Positions 11,800-24,098 of a stretch of DNA of 64,000 nucleotides are shown here, piece by piece. Made by a program: the position numbers and the translations under genes. Source of the DNA: Pseudoscleropodium purum (lineage: Eukaryota; Streptophyta; Bryopsida; Hypnales; Brachytheciaceae); NCBI GenBank assembly GCA_963969395.1, contig OZ017795.1, positions 23,541,063 through 23,605,062 of the forward strand, written 5' to 3'. A model generated the notes under the pieces. It had not been told where the DNA came from, searched no databases, and worked only from the letters and a program-made list of their open reading frames with translations. How positions within the stretch are numbered: the stretch's first letter is position 1; each line of letters opens with the position of its first letter.

Positions 11800-12050
11800 T
11801 GTTTGTTTATTATATTCAAATCTTCCGATCCGTGTATCCCCTAGTTACATTTATAGTACCGTCGGAAAGCTCATAGTGAAGAAGGATGCACGGACTTGGT
11901 TTGGTGGCATTTTGACCTATGGCATGAAATTATGGCATGAAAGTTATTGAATTTCAAAATTTTTATGAATGAAAAAAATTAAAAATTACTCTTACTTTCA
12001 TTTTGACCGTGGCAACGGCACTGGGCATATTATACTAATGATGATAAATA
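11800..12050 (+). repeat. Dispersed repeat, copy 2 (mate at about 5110-5300)
   Basis: It carries the same ordered landmarks as copy 1, with additional sequence (a duplicated GGCATGAAA motif at about 11918 and 11935). Its right end lies against the inverted repeat at 12051. Confidence 0.6.
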
Positions 12051-12231
12051 GTGTTACCTACACTAATTTATTTTAAAAAGCCATAAGTTTTTACTCTTGA
12101 TGAATATTTTTACCAACTATGGATGTAAAGGTTTCCCACTTAGAATGATACTAGGATTTATGCACTTTGTAAAAATATTTATGAAGAGTAAAAACTTATA
12201 GCATTTCTAAAACAGTTGATATGGATAACAC
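12051..12231. repeat. Inverted repeat, foldback of about 180 bp (MITE-like)
   Basis: The left arm is 12051-12114 and the right arm 12169-12231. They are inverted and diverged. Outer ends are GTGTTACC and (complement) GTGTTATCC. The best-conserved inner block is ATAAGTTTTTACTCTT. The loop is about 54 bp. It lies about 500 bp upstream of MYB gene 1. No clear target duplication was found. Confidence 0.65.
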
Positions 12232-12751
12232 TCCATGAGCAACCTGTAGAAATCCAAACAATTTACGCTGCAGTGATGATGATGTTGCGCCACGGTAGCG
12301 ATTGGTAAATTGTGGCTTCCCCTCGCGCACCGGGCGCGCTCTCTCATCACCGGTGGAAACGACTTCGCCGTGTCAGAGCATCTACGGACCCGATCGTCGA
12401 CTGCAAGTGCATGGCAGAGTTGACCTGGAGCGCGAGTTATTAATACTGAAACACTTGAGAATGCTCACACCGAAACTCCTAATTTATTCCGCCCATTCCC
12501 CAGAACTTACCTGATCGATGATTCCAACCATTCCCACAAACTCAAGGCCGCACTGGTTCAGATCTCAAGCTGCGCTTCCATTCCCAGTATCGCACATTCT
12601 CATTCGGGAGCATCCAGTTCCTCAGCGGAGCTAGTGGATGTGTGAACCATCGAACTGGTATTTTATACTGGGGTCAGTTTGTGCTTGCAAGGGTCTGCAA
12701 CTGGGAATCTAGAGGAGAACTGGTGGCTTGGGAACCTTGGAGTGGGTCGAT

Positions 12752-14359
12752 ATGACGAGGCCGCCGACTTCTTCCTGCAGCAGTGATGAGAGAGATGAGT
12801 TGAAGAAGGGTCCCTGGACGCCGGATGAGGACCAGAAGCTGGTGGCGTATATTCAAGAGCACGGCCATGGGAGTTGGCGCTCGCTGCCTCTCAATGCTGG
12901 TAAGTGTGGAAGTCGATCGATATCGATACATTGGGTGAATGTATGGTACATGTTTGGTACTTGGTTTGTGGAGAGTTTTGGCTGTAAAAAAGGTGATGAA
13001 TGTCAGGGGTGGGTGAATGCAGGTCTTCAGCGTTGTGGGAAGAGTTGTCGATTGAGGTGGACGAACTACTTGCGACCGGATATCAAGCGGGGACGATTTT
13101 CCCAGAAGGAGGATCAGATGATTGTTCACCTCCATGCAATTCTGGGCAACAGGTATTGACGATGTTCGCTCTAGCTTAATATTTTTTTTATTGCTGCTAG
13201 ATAGTTAACGCCGGCTTTACTTCACTGTGGTATGGAAGCGTCGGAATCTGAATATGGGTGGCTTTCTATGGAATGCAGATGGTCAGCCATAGCCAGTCAC
13301 ATCCCGCGCCGCACTGACAACGAGATAAAAAACTACTGGAACACGCACTTGAAGAAACGTCTGGTGCAAATGGGAATCGACCCGGTGACCAACAAATCCA
13401 CGAACGTCGAGGATTTCGACGCCCTGGACGACTTGCTCCCCGGTCTCCGTCCCGTGGTGTCCTCCAATCTCACACACATGTCGCAATGGGAGAATGCCCG
13501 CGCCGAAGCCGAAGCTCGTCTCTCTCAACAATCGTCTTTCACCTCAAGCTCCCATGAGTTCAATGTGGCTCCCAAGAATTTGACAGTGAACCCCCTGTCC
13601 ACAAGTTTCATGAGCTCCTGGAAGTCGCAAGTTGCTGAGACTCTGCGTCCCAACTTCGGCGTCGTGGAGGTCGAGAAAATACCAGTGAACCTCCAAACGT
13701 TCCTGCAGGAGTGGGACACGTCCTTGCAACCCCAATTGCAAGCATTCTCGGGATACGACTCCCGCATTGAGATTCCAGATGTGAGGTCCGGGACGAGCTC
13801 TGAAGTGGTGTCGCCATGTGAAACTCCCCAACCGTGCTTGAACTACATTTTGCCGTCGTCGGAACAGATCACTGAGCGCCTTCTGGCTTCTTGTTTTAAC
13901 AACCACAACAACAACATGTTTCCTTTGCAATCTGACAGTCAGGCCTCTAGTTTCAATTTTCCTGGTGAAGTTCCTGGTGAGGCAACGACGGAATTCTCCC
14001 CGACTAGTACTCTCCATGGTCCTGACCATGATTCTTCCTACACTAATAGCCCTTGTGTGAGCAGCAACACTGGAGACAGCTTTGAGCTTTTATCGCAGAG
14101 CTTGGGTTTGAACGAGTTGCAGTGTAGCAGCAGGGGAAGCTTCAGGATTTTTCCTCAAGCTGAAGGCGTTTTTTCTTTTTGGTCTCGCCAGCAAGAGGCG
14201 ATGGCAGACGCGCTTCAACCTGAGCCGGGTTGTTATTTCCTTCCGGAGCTTCCCCCGAAACCGAGCTTCAGATTTCCCATGGTGAACCCTGGTGGAGTGC
14301 CGAACAACATTCCTATCCCTGAGTTCGATTTTCTGTGTAGAGATCGAGGTAGTTGTTGA
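12752..14359 (+). CDS. R2R3-MYB transcription factor 1 (subgroup 9 / MIXTA-like motif)
   Basis: Exons are 12752-12899, 13023-13152 and 13279-14359, giving 452 aa. Introns of 123 and 126 bp have GT-AG ends and the two conserved R2R3-MYB positions. ATG 12752 is the first in-frame start after a stop at 12710. The R2 repeat has Trp at residues 22, 42 and 62. The R3 repeat has Phe75, Trp94 and Trp113. After R3, [19 protein letters not shown] (157-175) matches the QW..AR.EAEARL motif of subgroup 9 (MIXTA-like) MYBs, DNA-binding activators of epidermal and cuticle genes. The bHLH-binding signature of R3 is absent. One oddity is [10 protein letters not shown] in R3 where [10 protein letters not shown] is usual. 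The C-terminal half is Ser/Pro/Asn-rich and low in structure, consistent with an activation region. The subgroup call is inference from the motif; the family call is secure. Confidence 0.92.
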
Positions 14360-17300
14360 ATTGAATCATGTTACTGTTGTGATTTAGGAAGTACAAAACG
14401 ATTTTGTTTTTTTTAAGTACTTTTTTGGTGCTTTTTTTGGGCTACTATTGCATCCCTCTCAGGAGATGGACAGTCCTAATTCTGGTGGCGATGGAGGTTA
14501 TGTTGCCAATTCTGATCCGCGTTTTGGAACTCATGAAGTACCGCTCTCTAGAACTGGCCGGAGGGCGTTGATTGAGAGCTGCGACGGGCGAATGAGCAGC
14601 ATGCACCCCGGCAGACCCCAAGTTTTGTAGATAGTTGAGAAGGATGGCAGAGTATGGACTGTTGATGAAGTTATCAAATACTCTGTAATTTTTTTGAGTG
14701 ATGCTCTTTATCAGGAGCTGCAACCCATCTGTATCATGATCATTTTTTGGAAGGTTTCCAGATTCAATTTGAACATGCATGTGACTACTATTTTATTATT
14801 ATTATAAATTTTATTCAGTGTCGATCTCATATGTTCTTTTCGACAGTGCTCACGGAAGTATGATGTTTCCTCCTGGTTATCAGATTTTATTTTCCCACAT
14901 CATGATGCATGCGTAGTACCAGTACTTCATCTCCACGATTTACAGATTGGTTGTTGAGGAGTACAACTTGAAATAAGAGCTATCTGCAAGTCCGGACTCA
15001 GCTAGCAGTCACCCATCTTCTTCTCTGTTACGGTCAGTACTTACTGATTAGAAGCTACATCAAAGTTTTCGTATATCATACGTTTTGGAGGACGTGAGAT
15101 CCTACTTGATGCATGTGAATACATGAGTTATTTGTGGTTTTGGCATGTACTTGGGACATCCATCATGTACTGGTCTACTACTGGAGGTCTGGGAGTCTGG
15201 GACCCCAGATTAGTGGACTGTGTTCTTTTAACCAAAAATCAACAAGAGATGCGCATCAATTGCATGCTCAGCACCCTGACGTTCTCATGTTCTTACTTTT
15301 ACGAAAGATTTCTGCACAGTTTGTAGATCGTTTGAAGCTCATGATTATAACCTGATTCTGTAATTGGTCCAGGATGTATACCATACACCTAGCTGCCCGT
15401 GACTTCTACAGTAAAAAATTTCGTCTTCCCTATTGACCGTCCTTGAGAAGATCATGTTCCAGGACATTGTTTTTTCATTTGGATCGTGTGTTGCTGGACA
15501 CTTCGGCAATATTGTCAAGGTAGGACTCCATGTAAATTGACCTGGCTGGCATTTTTGAGGCATACATCCAGAACTAATTGAGTTATCAATCAACTTGACA
15601 ACTGGTGTGCAGAAAGTTTGATTATTACTGAATCACGTTTTCGACTTCTTGCATTAAACAATGGAACTTTTAGACTTGGAATGAAATGCATTCAACAATG
15701 AAAGATTTCCAATGCTGAACTGGTTATGTCCACATGAGAGTCTACGAATGTTTTAGCATTAAACTCCGTCGTTAAATTCCATCACTCCAATAGGGTAATG
15801 ACACCACATTGAATTGATTGATGTCAAGTTCACCCGCCTTCAGCAACTATTGGTCGGTAGCTTCAGTAAGACCCTCGAAAATCTCTCTTCCAGTAACTAC
15901 TGGGACTAGTCACCCATGAATTCACCCTAATTCTCTTCACCATCCATTCCTATGTCACTACGAGTTTCGATTTCGCAGTAAATAATGTTTTCTACGATAG
16001 CCAAAACGAGTCTAGATTCGTCACCCTGCCCTGATCGATACAGTGTATGCATTTTCATTAACTTCTGGTGATCTGGACTTATCTCCACACTTTAGACATG
16101 GGAGCTAGCTACACACAAAGTCACGCCCGCAAGTCGGAAGCTAGGAACTGAATTCAAAAAGGCGCTGTCCTTTTGCTAGCCTCAATTACATGAGATGTGT
16201 TCTTTCGCTTCGGTAGCAGACCTTCACCATCCAAGACCCCACCCGACCATTGGGTTGCAGCGAATATAATAAGCTGCACACTAGCGGCCGCTTAAGTTCG
16301 GAAGGGATGGGCTTTGCCTAAGTTTGGACGCTCCAGCAGCTAGCCAAGCAGATCGAGTAGACTGACGAGCCCGAAAATCCACCCATTCCACTGCCCACAC
16401 AGCATTTTGGGGACCACTTATCATAGCCTAATGAATGTCCTCCGTTGCAACTGATCCAAGCACCAACAGATCGATGACACAAGCCCACTCACTCCGAATA
16501 CTACGAGCCCAGTTTGAAAAGTACGTAGGCCAAGTCGTCTATTGATGGAAATCCTCTCCATTGGTCCCCACCCCGTCGTATCAGCGCAGTCGATCTGCAA
16601 GTGACACTTGGTTCGCAGTCGCGTCTATTTGCAGATCTGCACAGATTCCAAGACCGGTTCTATTGCAGTATGGTAATTTATTGGAGACGGCTTAAAATTA
16701 GTTCGTGGTCTTTTCATGAGATGGCGGAAGAAGGCCGGGACTCCATCACTGATCGATCGATCGATGATCGAAGAGACTCCATCACTGACCGATGATCGAG
16801 TGCTGATCGAGAGAAGCTAGCTAGGATGCGGGATGATGCCCCGCCTGTCCCGGGCCACTAATTTTTTTGAAAACTTTGAACTGGAATTAGACTTGGATAA
16901 GGAAGGCTGGAATTAGCACCTGGCACCGGGTCGGGTTGCGCTTGGTTGCCAGGCCTGCATTCCTGCAAGCGGGTCCGTCACTGCGTTTGTATCCACGTAT
17001 TGTGGGGACACCACTGCCAATTGGGGAGCTAATTAATGAGGAATTGAGGGAGTTAAGTTACTCTTTTCGTCGGTGCTCACCAACCATCATCTCTCCGTCT
17101 TCTTTTTCTCTGTTTAATACTGATTTCATGTGCTGGTGGAATTTAGTACTTATGCTATGTGACAATTCTGATGACAAAGGGAGAGGAATCTCTATAAGAG
17201 GAGGGTTGAATTTTTTTTATTTTTTTTTACACAAATAAAGGAATACCCTTACTGCAAGAGATAAATACAGAAACCCAGCCGCAGGCGGCCTGGGAACACA
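14360..17300. other. MYB gene 1 3' flank and low-AT intergenic DNA
   Basis: The first few hundred bases probably contain the MYB 3' untranslated region; an AT-rich ATTATTATTATAAATTTT tract at about 14792-14810 could serve polyadenylation. The rest, to about 16990, is of mixed composition with no gene I can support. It includes a 36-bp direct duplication rich in GATC (16739-16800) built around GACTCCATCACTGA. Confidence 0.5.
17205..17300 (-). mobile_element. 3' tail of a LINE or SINE (minus orientation)
   Basis: Read on the minus strand, a GC-rich stretch (CAGGCCGCCTGCGGCTGGG) leads through CTCTTGCAGTAAGG into TTTGTGTAAAAAAAAATAAA, an A-rich terminus at about 17205-17232. That is the shape of a non-LTR retrotransposon 3' end. 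No body or target duplication could be defined. Confidence 0.45.
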
Positions 17301-19610
17301 GTTAGAGAGCAAGAAAATGAGACTAAACTACGTCAGTAAGATCCAAGCCAGTTAGTTTCCTTCAACTCTAGGGGTCTGCTACAGTGATTTCAGAATTCAG
17401 ATTGGGCAAGCAGGAGAGTCATAGTTGCAGGTGAATGGCAAACGGTTCTGAGCCATATGAGACAGGTTTTTCAGGTACCAAGTCCGGTTATTTTCTCTAT
17501 ATTTTACTCTAAATAGAAAATTCATTTTAGTTTAAATTTTCTAAAACTAGTTTTTTTTGTCAATGAACATTTTCAAAATTGCAACACGAATTTTTCCCAA
17601 TTCCATCAACTCACCTTGAAGTAGTTGGCTAGTTCTAAAGTCATTGCAAGAAACACTTGTCCTATTTTTTTGTCTCTTTGGTTTCAGACAAGTGGTTTTT
17701 GGCTCATAACTTTCATGTCAACTGTTTTTTTTCTATGAAATTTGAAGGGAAGGTAAATGTCATGGTTTTAGATATTTAATATATTCCAATTTCTTAAGAT
17801 TTATGTACTGTTTTTAAATTGCCCTTGATTAGATGTCTATTTTGGCCATTTTAGGGATTTTAAAACTATTCTGACCCAAAAATACAAATTTGAAAGTCAA
17901 AATTGGGATACAAGGAGTTATACTAAAGATAAACAAATTTCAGAGTGATTTTCTAAAAAAAGAAAATTTTCCACTTTCTACACGTGCTTAATGTGTACTA
18001 CTTGAATATATGTGTAGAAAACACAATTTATATTTGCTAAAAATGAAAAATGGTTGAAAAGGAGCATCTTCAATTTAGAAAAAATAGTTTTTTTTTTAAA
18101 ATTATTTGAATTATTTTACTATTTTCTAAAAATCAAATTCAAAATTATCTATTTTCTTGCATTTTTCTAGGCCACCTTTGTTGTGCATAACTTTTAGAGA
18201 TAAATTTTTCTAAGCTTTCATTTTTATACATATACTACTTTGAATGCTTTACAAATTATTCATATTTTTATTTTATTTTTAAAAAAATTCTATTTAAAAT
18301 CACAGTATTTCAATACCAAAGCTATTTTGAACCAAAAACAATGAGTGTTTCTTTGCAACTACCCTCCAAGGTTTTTCCAAACATTGGACTAAATCTAGTT
18401 GCAAAATGGAACTTACATTAGTGAAAATACAAGGCCTCAAGAAGGCTATTCCATAGCCATAAAATCAATAGTCCATGATGAATCTACAAAGGCTATGCAA
18501 TAATTTGAAGATAGACCAATCACTATCAAATGTAAGAATTGTATTTAAAGTCAAATTTCAAACCTCATTTAGGCATAGAAGAATAATTTTTTTCAAAAAA
18601 TTTTAAACTAAATTAAGGTGAGAAATCAAATTAAATTTCAAGTCCAAAAATTTATTTGAAATTCTTAAACTCTAATTAAAAGTTATAAAAAAAATTCAAA
18701 TAGGGTGTTTGAAAATGTCCAAAAATATGTCCTTTCCAATCCCTCCCTAAAATTTGGCCATAACTTTTCGTTGGAGTCTCAAAAATTCAAATGGATTTTT
18801 AAAGATGGAATTTATCTTGATTCCCTACATTAACTTAGTTTATAAAAAATTCAAAAAAATTATTCTACTATGCTTAAATGAGGTTTAAAATTTGAATTAG
18901 ATCACAATTGCTACATTTGACTTCACTAAGAGTGATTGAGCTTCTATTAATTCTAAAAAAAAGATATTTTGTTAGAATGGCACCATTTTTTTGCCATTTT
19001 TCCATTAATTTTCTAACACTTGTATAGATTTCAAACCCTAAAACCTTTAAATCTAAGACATGTATACAATTTAGACCACACGTTCTATACCTAAAAGTGC
19101 CAAATTTATAAAATATTGCCATTTAAATGAAATATTGATTTAATGTGCATATTCCACATGGATAGTTTCACCTACTACTACCTTACTTGTATAAAGAGGC
19201 TTTTCTTTTCATCTCCAACCTCACAAAATAAAGGTAATGGCTATAGAAGCTAGTTTCTTTCTAAAGCAACTAGCTTCAAAATCCACTTAAATTAGTTTAA
19301 TTAGATTGATTAGACAATTTAATTTTTAATTTTCAATTAGAAACCTTACACAATGTTGGCATTTTGTACTATGGTAGTCAAACCTAGTTGATGGCAATCT
19401 TTGTGATAGTCTTATTCATTATGATGAGTTTTATGAAAGTTAGAGAATATGACTACGTTTCAAACAAATTTTATAACCAAATACCTAGCTCACTTTTAAT
19501 AAACTAGATTATCACTCTAGAGTGGCCTTCTAGAGGCTTCAAATTTCTTTTAAGGTAGTCTGTTCTTAAAGTGACCATTTAAAAGTTGATTGCCTTTGGA
19601 GAGAAGCTAA
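17300..19610. other. AT-rich intergenic desert
   Basis: No coding sequence is supportable. The only structure seen is the large diverged foldback at 18517-18940. Open frames here are short and of biased composition. Confidence 0.7.
18517..18940. repeat. Large diverged foldback, about 420 bp
   Basis: The left arm is about 18517-18690 and the right arm about 18775-18940. They are inverted copies sharing CAATCACT, TCAAATGTA.CAATTGT, AAACCTCATTTA.GCATAG and GAATAATTTTTTT in mirror order. The arms are roughly 75-80% alike with indels and the loop is about 85 bp. This looks like an old MITE or foldback transposon. Ends and target duplication are not clear. Confidence 0.6.
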
Positions 19611-19613
19611 CCT

Positions 19614-19776
19614 CACTAGAAGAAAAACATGTCGGCTCCAACAAAAAACGTCATTTCAAATTTGTTGAAAACCTTGTTTCCAACACGTTCCAATACGTTC
19701 CACACGCTAGAAACAAGGTTTTCAACAAATTTCAGATGACGTTTTTTGTTGGAGCCAACATGCTTTTCTTCTAGTG
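19614..19776. mobile_element. 163-bp hairpin MITE with CACTA-type ends
   Basis: Arms 19614-19680 and 19710-19776 are 67 bp each and match at about 63 positions when inverted. The 29-base loop contains ACGTTCCA twice. The termini read CACTAGAAGAAAA, very close to the CACTACAAGAAAA ends of plant CACTA (En/Spm) elements. The flanking triplets are CCT and GCT, so a 3-bp target duplication is imperfect. It has no coding capacity and lies against a minus-strand copy of the dispersed repeat described below. Confidence 0.7.
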
Positions 19777-19779
19777 GCT

Positions 19780-20010
19780 CTTTGTGTTAAATTTTTGTAG
19801 GAAAAAAAGTGGAATTGGCATCTAACCCAAGTTGTTTCATATTTTTTAAACCTTTGTGGAATTAGTTACGAATTTTTGAAGTTGAAATGTAGTGGTCACA
19901 AAAAGTGACTACCTCTTAAAATTTACACAAATGGTAGATTGAAGAAAACAAAATGTACTTGTGTGTCATGATTGCTTTTAGAAAATAGGTGCTTTTATAA
20001 CAAACTACTT
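19780..20010 (-). repeat. Dispersed repeat family A/B, minus-strand copy
   Basis: On the minus strand it contains the family landmarks in order: CAACTTCAAAAATTCGTAACT, AATTCCA.AAAGGT, GAAACAACTTGGGTTAGATG and CCAATTCCA. Related copies are at 27690-28080, 33480-34920, 48060-48275 and 43950-44130. Confidence 0.65.
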
Positions 20011-23000
20011 TAATGGTTAAGTTGTTTTCAAATATTAGTGTGCTTCTACATACCAATCAATATAATTTTCTTTTGGATTTTCACAAATCCCCTCGCAAAT
20101 CACTCATGTGACTGCAATTGCATGCAACTATACATAGAAGAGGTTGACTTTTGTACTTTTTGTAATAAAATTTCCATTTTATAAATAATCAATATAAATA
20201 AAATGCAAGATGAATACTTCTAGTTATGTTATTTTTTGTTACATTTATCCATTTGGATAATTGGTTTACATGGTTTATTATAACAAGAAACATTTGGTGA
20301 ATCTTTGTGCTTGGTTTAGATGGAATAGGCAAATGTCGTCCAAGAAAACCTCAAAATTTCTAAACCCTTATCATTGACGTGTGAACTAGAATCACAAAAT
20401 CAAAGTTTAGTGATATTACTGTACAAATTGACACTAACATTGTTGTAGAAGACCAATGAATTCCACTTGACCAACCATATTATATAATCTATGATAGAAA
20501 CTATATTTTGTGTACACAATTAGATGTGTGTATATAAACTCAATTGGATGAGTGGATGTATATTGTACATTTATTTTAGGACAAAAATATGAAAACTTCT
20601 AAGATCTCTTTTTCATGTAGTAAAAAGTTGCAAGAGATTTTTGATTGACATTTGGGTTTTTGTAAGAAACACTTAACATTTTTGTCTCAAAAATTCTATT
20701 TTTGGCCATAGGATTGCCATTGCTACAATTATCAGTACTAGACAAGAGCATGACAATAAAAATAGTAGAAATGAATTTTAAAATTATTTTAAGTGATTTG
20801 AAAATTCATTAAAATAGGAAAAATTAATGAATAAATTAGTAAAACGTTTTCAGTTCTTTGAAAATAATTTAAATAATTTACAATGAATTTCAAATTTAAT
20901 GGGGCCCGAGCTCTGCAATATTACACACTGGTACTGCCTATAGCGGACTATTGCAGGCTGATCCGAGGACTAGAAATTGGCAGGAAATGGATACATGAAT
21001 ATTTTGATTTTCAATCATTTTGAAAAAATCATAAAAAAGAATTTTAAGTGAAATTTTCTCTACATTGTGCTTGAATTGCATCAAATACTTCTCAAAGGAA
21101 TTTTTTTCTCATTCCAATCTTCACATAGAGGATGCACACTTTGAGCTCATGAGTAAGCCACATATGTCAAAATTTGCATAAAAACTTGTTGTCACTACTT
21201 ATGATTTCAATTTAGCACATGATTCTCTAATTTTTGGCACTGAATTTGCATTTTTAGGTAGAAGATAGGATTGATAATCCAAAATGACTAAAATAGACCT
21301 ACAATCAGGGATTCTCAAAAAATTGTAAACTAATTTTTAATAAATATAAAAAATTATTTGATGTCTACAACTATATAATACATATACTTTCATTTCAGAT
21401 TTCATATACATTAAACAAAAATTGAAGCTGAGAAACTCCCCGTCTAAAGTGAAGGGGACAAAAAAACAAGTATCAACCAACCATTCATTAATCTTTTGTT
21501 CAAAAATGTGTGCATAGTTACATTCAAGGTTGTTTCAATTCAAACACCTAATTGGGTGCACTTGGCTCAACCTTTAACACCTAAAGTCCCATTGATTTTT
21601 TTGGAAACAAAATTCAAGGAGGTTTTTATGATTTCAACTTTGAGGACAATTTTTTGAATTTTTTGCAAAGATACAAAAATTTTATTATCTTTATGGGGAT
21701 ATAATTTTTATTTCAATCATTGCTTGGGAAAAAAACTTATGCCATCTTAAGTATAGATTTCTACTCGCTAGGCAACAAAAGAAATTTACAAAAAATTGGA
21801 ATAAGAAATCTATTTTTTTTTCTTATATATTACATTTTGTCTACATGGAAATTTTTTATTCGGTCTATTTGAATATGTGATGAGAAAGTTAATGATCATC
21901 TTGTTTTGTAAGTAGTAAGAGCATCTTCTTAAAAAATAAAATACTAGATTTATTCTTTAGCTCAATTTTCACATTTTCCAAAAAAAATGTTTTGTGGGAT
22001 AAATTTTGATTGTTATAACAATCTCAGTTTTAGCATTCATTAGTGCATTTTAATTCCATCTTAAAGCTACTAATATTTAGTTCTTTTCTTCTAACTCATA
22101 CCTACTTCTATTCAACAATTATTTAAAAGAATGGAAATCACTTTATTTTTTATGAATTCTTTTCCTAAATTCTCAATTTAATTTTGCAAAATCAAAATTT
22201 TTTAATGCGAAATTGGAAATCCAAAAATTTTAAGTTAAGAGGATTCAAATTCTTATAAATTAGTTTGTCACATTGCATAAAAATCATCTTTTCTTCACTT
22301 TGAATACAATTATCTTACAATCTATCCAATCAAAGTTTTGAAAAGTTTTCTATTCATTCTCATATTAGTCAATTACAAGATCCTATGGGTAGATATACCA
22401 AAATTTACAAATGTTTTTAGAACCATACTTATATGTATTATGTAGGAATCTTATACTAGCATTGATGAGAGTGTAGAAAACAATGCATAAACTTTGACTT
22501 CATTAGATCTTGAGTTTGAAGTCAAAAAATTATTTTCTTTAGGCACCTTGTCATACTAGATTTTAAAACTTTGATACTTCTCAACTAAAATTTTTACACT
22601 ACACACTTTTTTAAACACTTTTTATGTGTGTCTTTTGAAGAATTAAATTAAAGGGACAAATGGGAAGAATATGCTATTTTCATTCTTTAAAAAAATGTGA
22701 ATTAGAAGTATGTGTGAAATGGGAAGAAAACTAAATCATTAATAATTTTGAGATAGAATTGAAGCACACCAACCCAACAACAACATTGTCCTAGCAAACA
22801 AATTAAATCCTCTCAATCATTTGTTTTTGCAAAATTGCAAAAATTGAGTTCAAAATCAAATTCAATAGATTTTTACCCTAAAATTGCTCTAATGCATAAA
22901 AAAAAATGCTCCATAACTTTGCCATCATTATGCTATTAACGATGTTTAGTTTTATGTTACATTTAGAATTTGTCACTAATATTAGTGGTATTCTTGACAT

Positions 23001-23797
23001 TTTGTGCACTAAGTATCAATACTACTAAAAATTTCAAGAATTGACAAATAATGTTCATATTGACATCTATTGTTAAAGTTTGTAATTGGTGTTGCAAACA
23101 CTAAATATCATTATTAGTGTAGTCCAAATAGAATAAATCATAACATTCTATATAGTCAAAATACATTCTATTTTGATTATTTAAAATCTATTTTTGGATT
23201 TTGAATTTGCTTTTGTTGCTCAAAATTAAGCATTTTGAGTTTTGAGTGGCTCAATTTTTGTTCTAATACAACAATTGAAATAAAATATATATTTCTAGGA
23301 AGGCTTGTATGTTTTCTAGTTCTAAATTTTTTTTAAAAGAATCATGCCATTAAGTGAGATCACAAGAACTTACTCCATCTTTAGTTTGTCCCAACAAGAA
23401 AATATTATCTTTGCAAGGGGACAATTATTGAAATTTTGTTAAATATTGAAATCAAAGGGGAAAAATGATTTGTCCCATCAATCAACAATTGTGTTTTAGG
23501 GGTTAATTAAAAACATTTCATCTATAATTAGAGATAGAAATGCAAAATTCTAGATAAGAAGCTAGTCCTTTTACAAGATGAAGATATAAATAGTTTCAAT
23601 GTTTTGGCGAAAGATCCTTGATGTGATTGATTATGTATTGTGTAGTGAGTGTTACTAATAACTACACATCAACAATTATTCTCGAGATAAGGATGCTACG
23701 ACAATGGTGTTTCAATCAATTTGCAAAATGTGAGATGATTTAACATCCTTGGTTGTAGATAAGAAACAACCTCAATTAGTTCACAATGCAATATGAA
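20010..23797. other. AT-rich intergenic desert
   Basis: Nothing codes here that I can support. One short patch at about 20900-20985 (GGGGCCCGAGCTCTGC onward) is GC-richer than its surroundings and may be a transposon scrap. Confidence 0.7.
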
Positions 23798-23805
23798 GCT
23801 TAGAA

Positions 23806-24098
23806 CAGGGTTGACAAATCAGTACGTCCGCCCCAAAATAGCGTCCATAACCCGGACGTCCATCCTCATGGACGCAGCGTCCCTCCCGCCGTCGGAAGGC
23901 AGACGGGCGGGGCGGACGCCCAGATCATGTGGACCACATCAGTTCGCGTGTCGATCAGATGACCGTACCAGGGCGGACAGGCGGACGGGGTGGTCCCAGT
24001 GGATGCTGCGTCTGCCGGGACCGCGAATGTCAGCGGACGCTGCAGACACAGCGTCCGCGTCCGGACGTCCCGGACGTCCGACCGTCCTGTCAACCTTG
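23806..24098. mobile_element. GC-rich hAT-type MITE with perfect 8-bp target duplication
   Basis: This 293-bp element is flanked by GCTTAGAA at 23798-23805 and 24099-24106. Its ends are CAGGGTTGACA (left) and, inverted, CAAGGTTGACA (right), matching at 10 of 11 positions. An 8-bp duplication and a CA-G start are typical of hAT elements. The interior is strikingly GC-rich and dense in CG dinucleotides, with many GGACGTCC- and GCGTCC-like words in both orientations, while the host DNA on both sides is very AT-rich. Open frames inside are by-products of the GC content; there is no transposase. An autonomous partner would have to supply it. Confidence 0.85.

Larger units (their letters stand above)
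9000..12050. other. Intergenic DNA with GC-richer relic patches
   Basis: About 9240-10600 is clearly less AT-rich than its surroundings. It contains a tandem repeat (9639-9833) and a GC-rich patch (10240-10560), both listed. From 10600 to 11800 it returns to AT-rich DNA with no recognisable feature. No gene could be supported. Confidence 0.6.

Noticed and set aside
12728..12751. Longer start for MYB gene 1
   Set aside because: The extension would begin with TTG; an in-frame stop lies at 12710 and ATG 12752 is the first in-frame ATG.
16739..16800. GATC-rich direct repeat as a regulatory array
   Set aside because: It is a simple 36-bp duplication with a short GATC microsatellite and no further copies.
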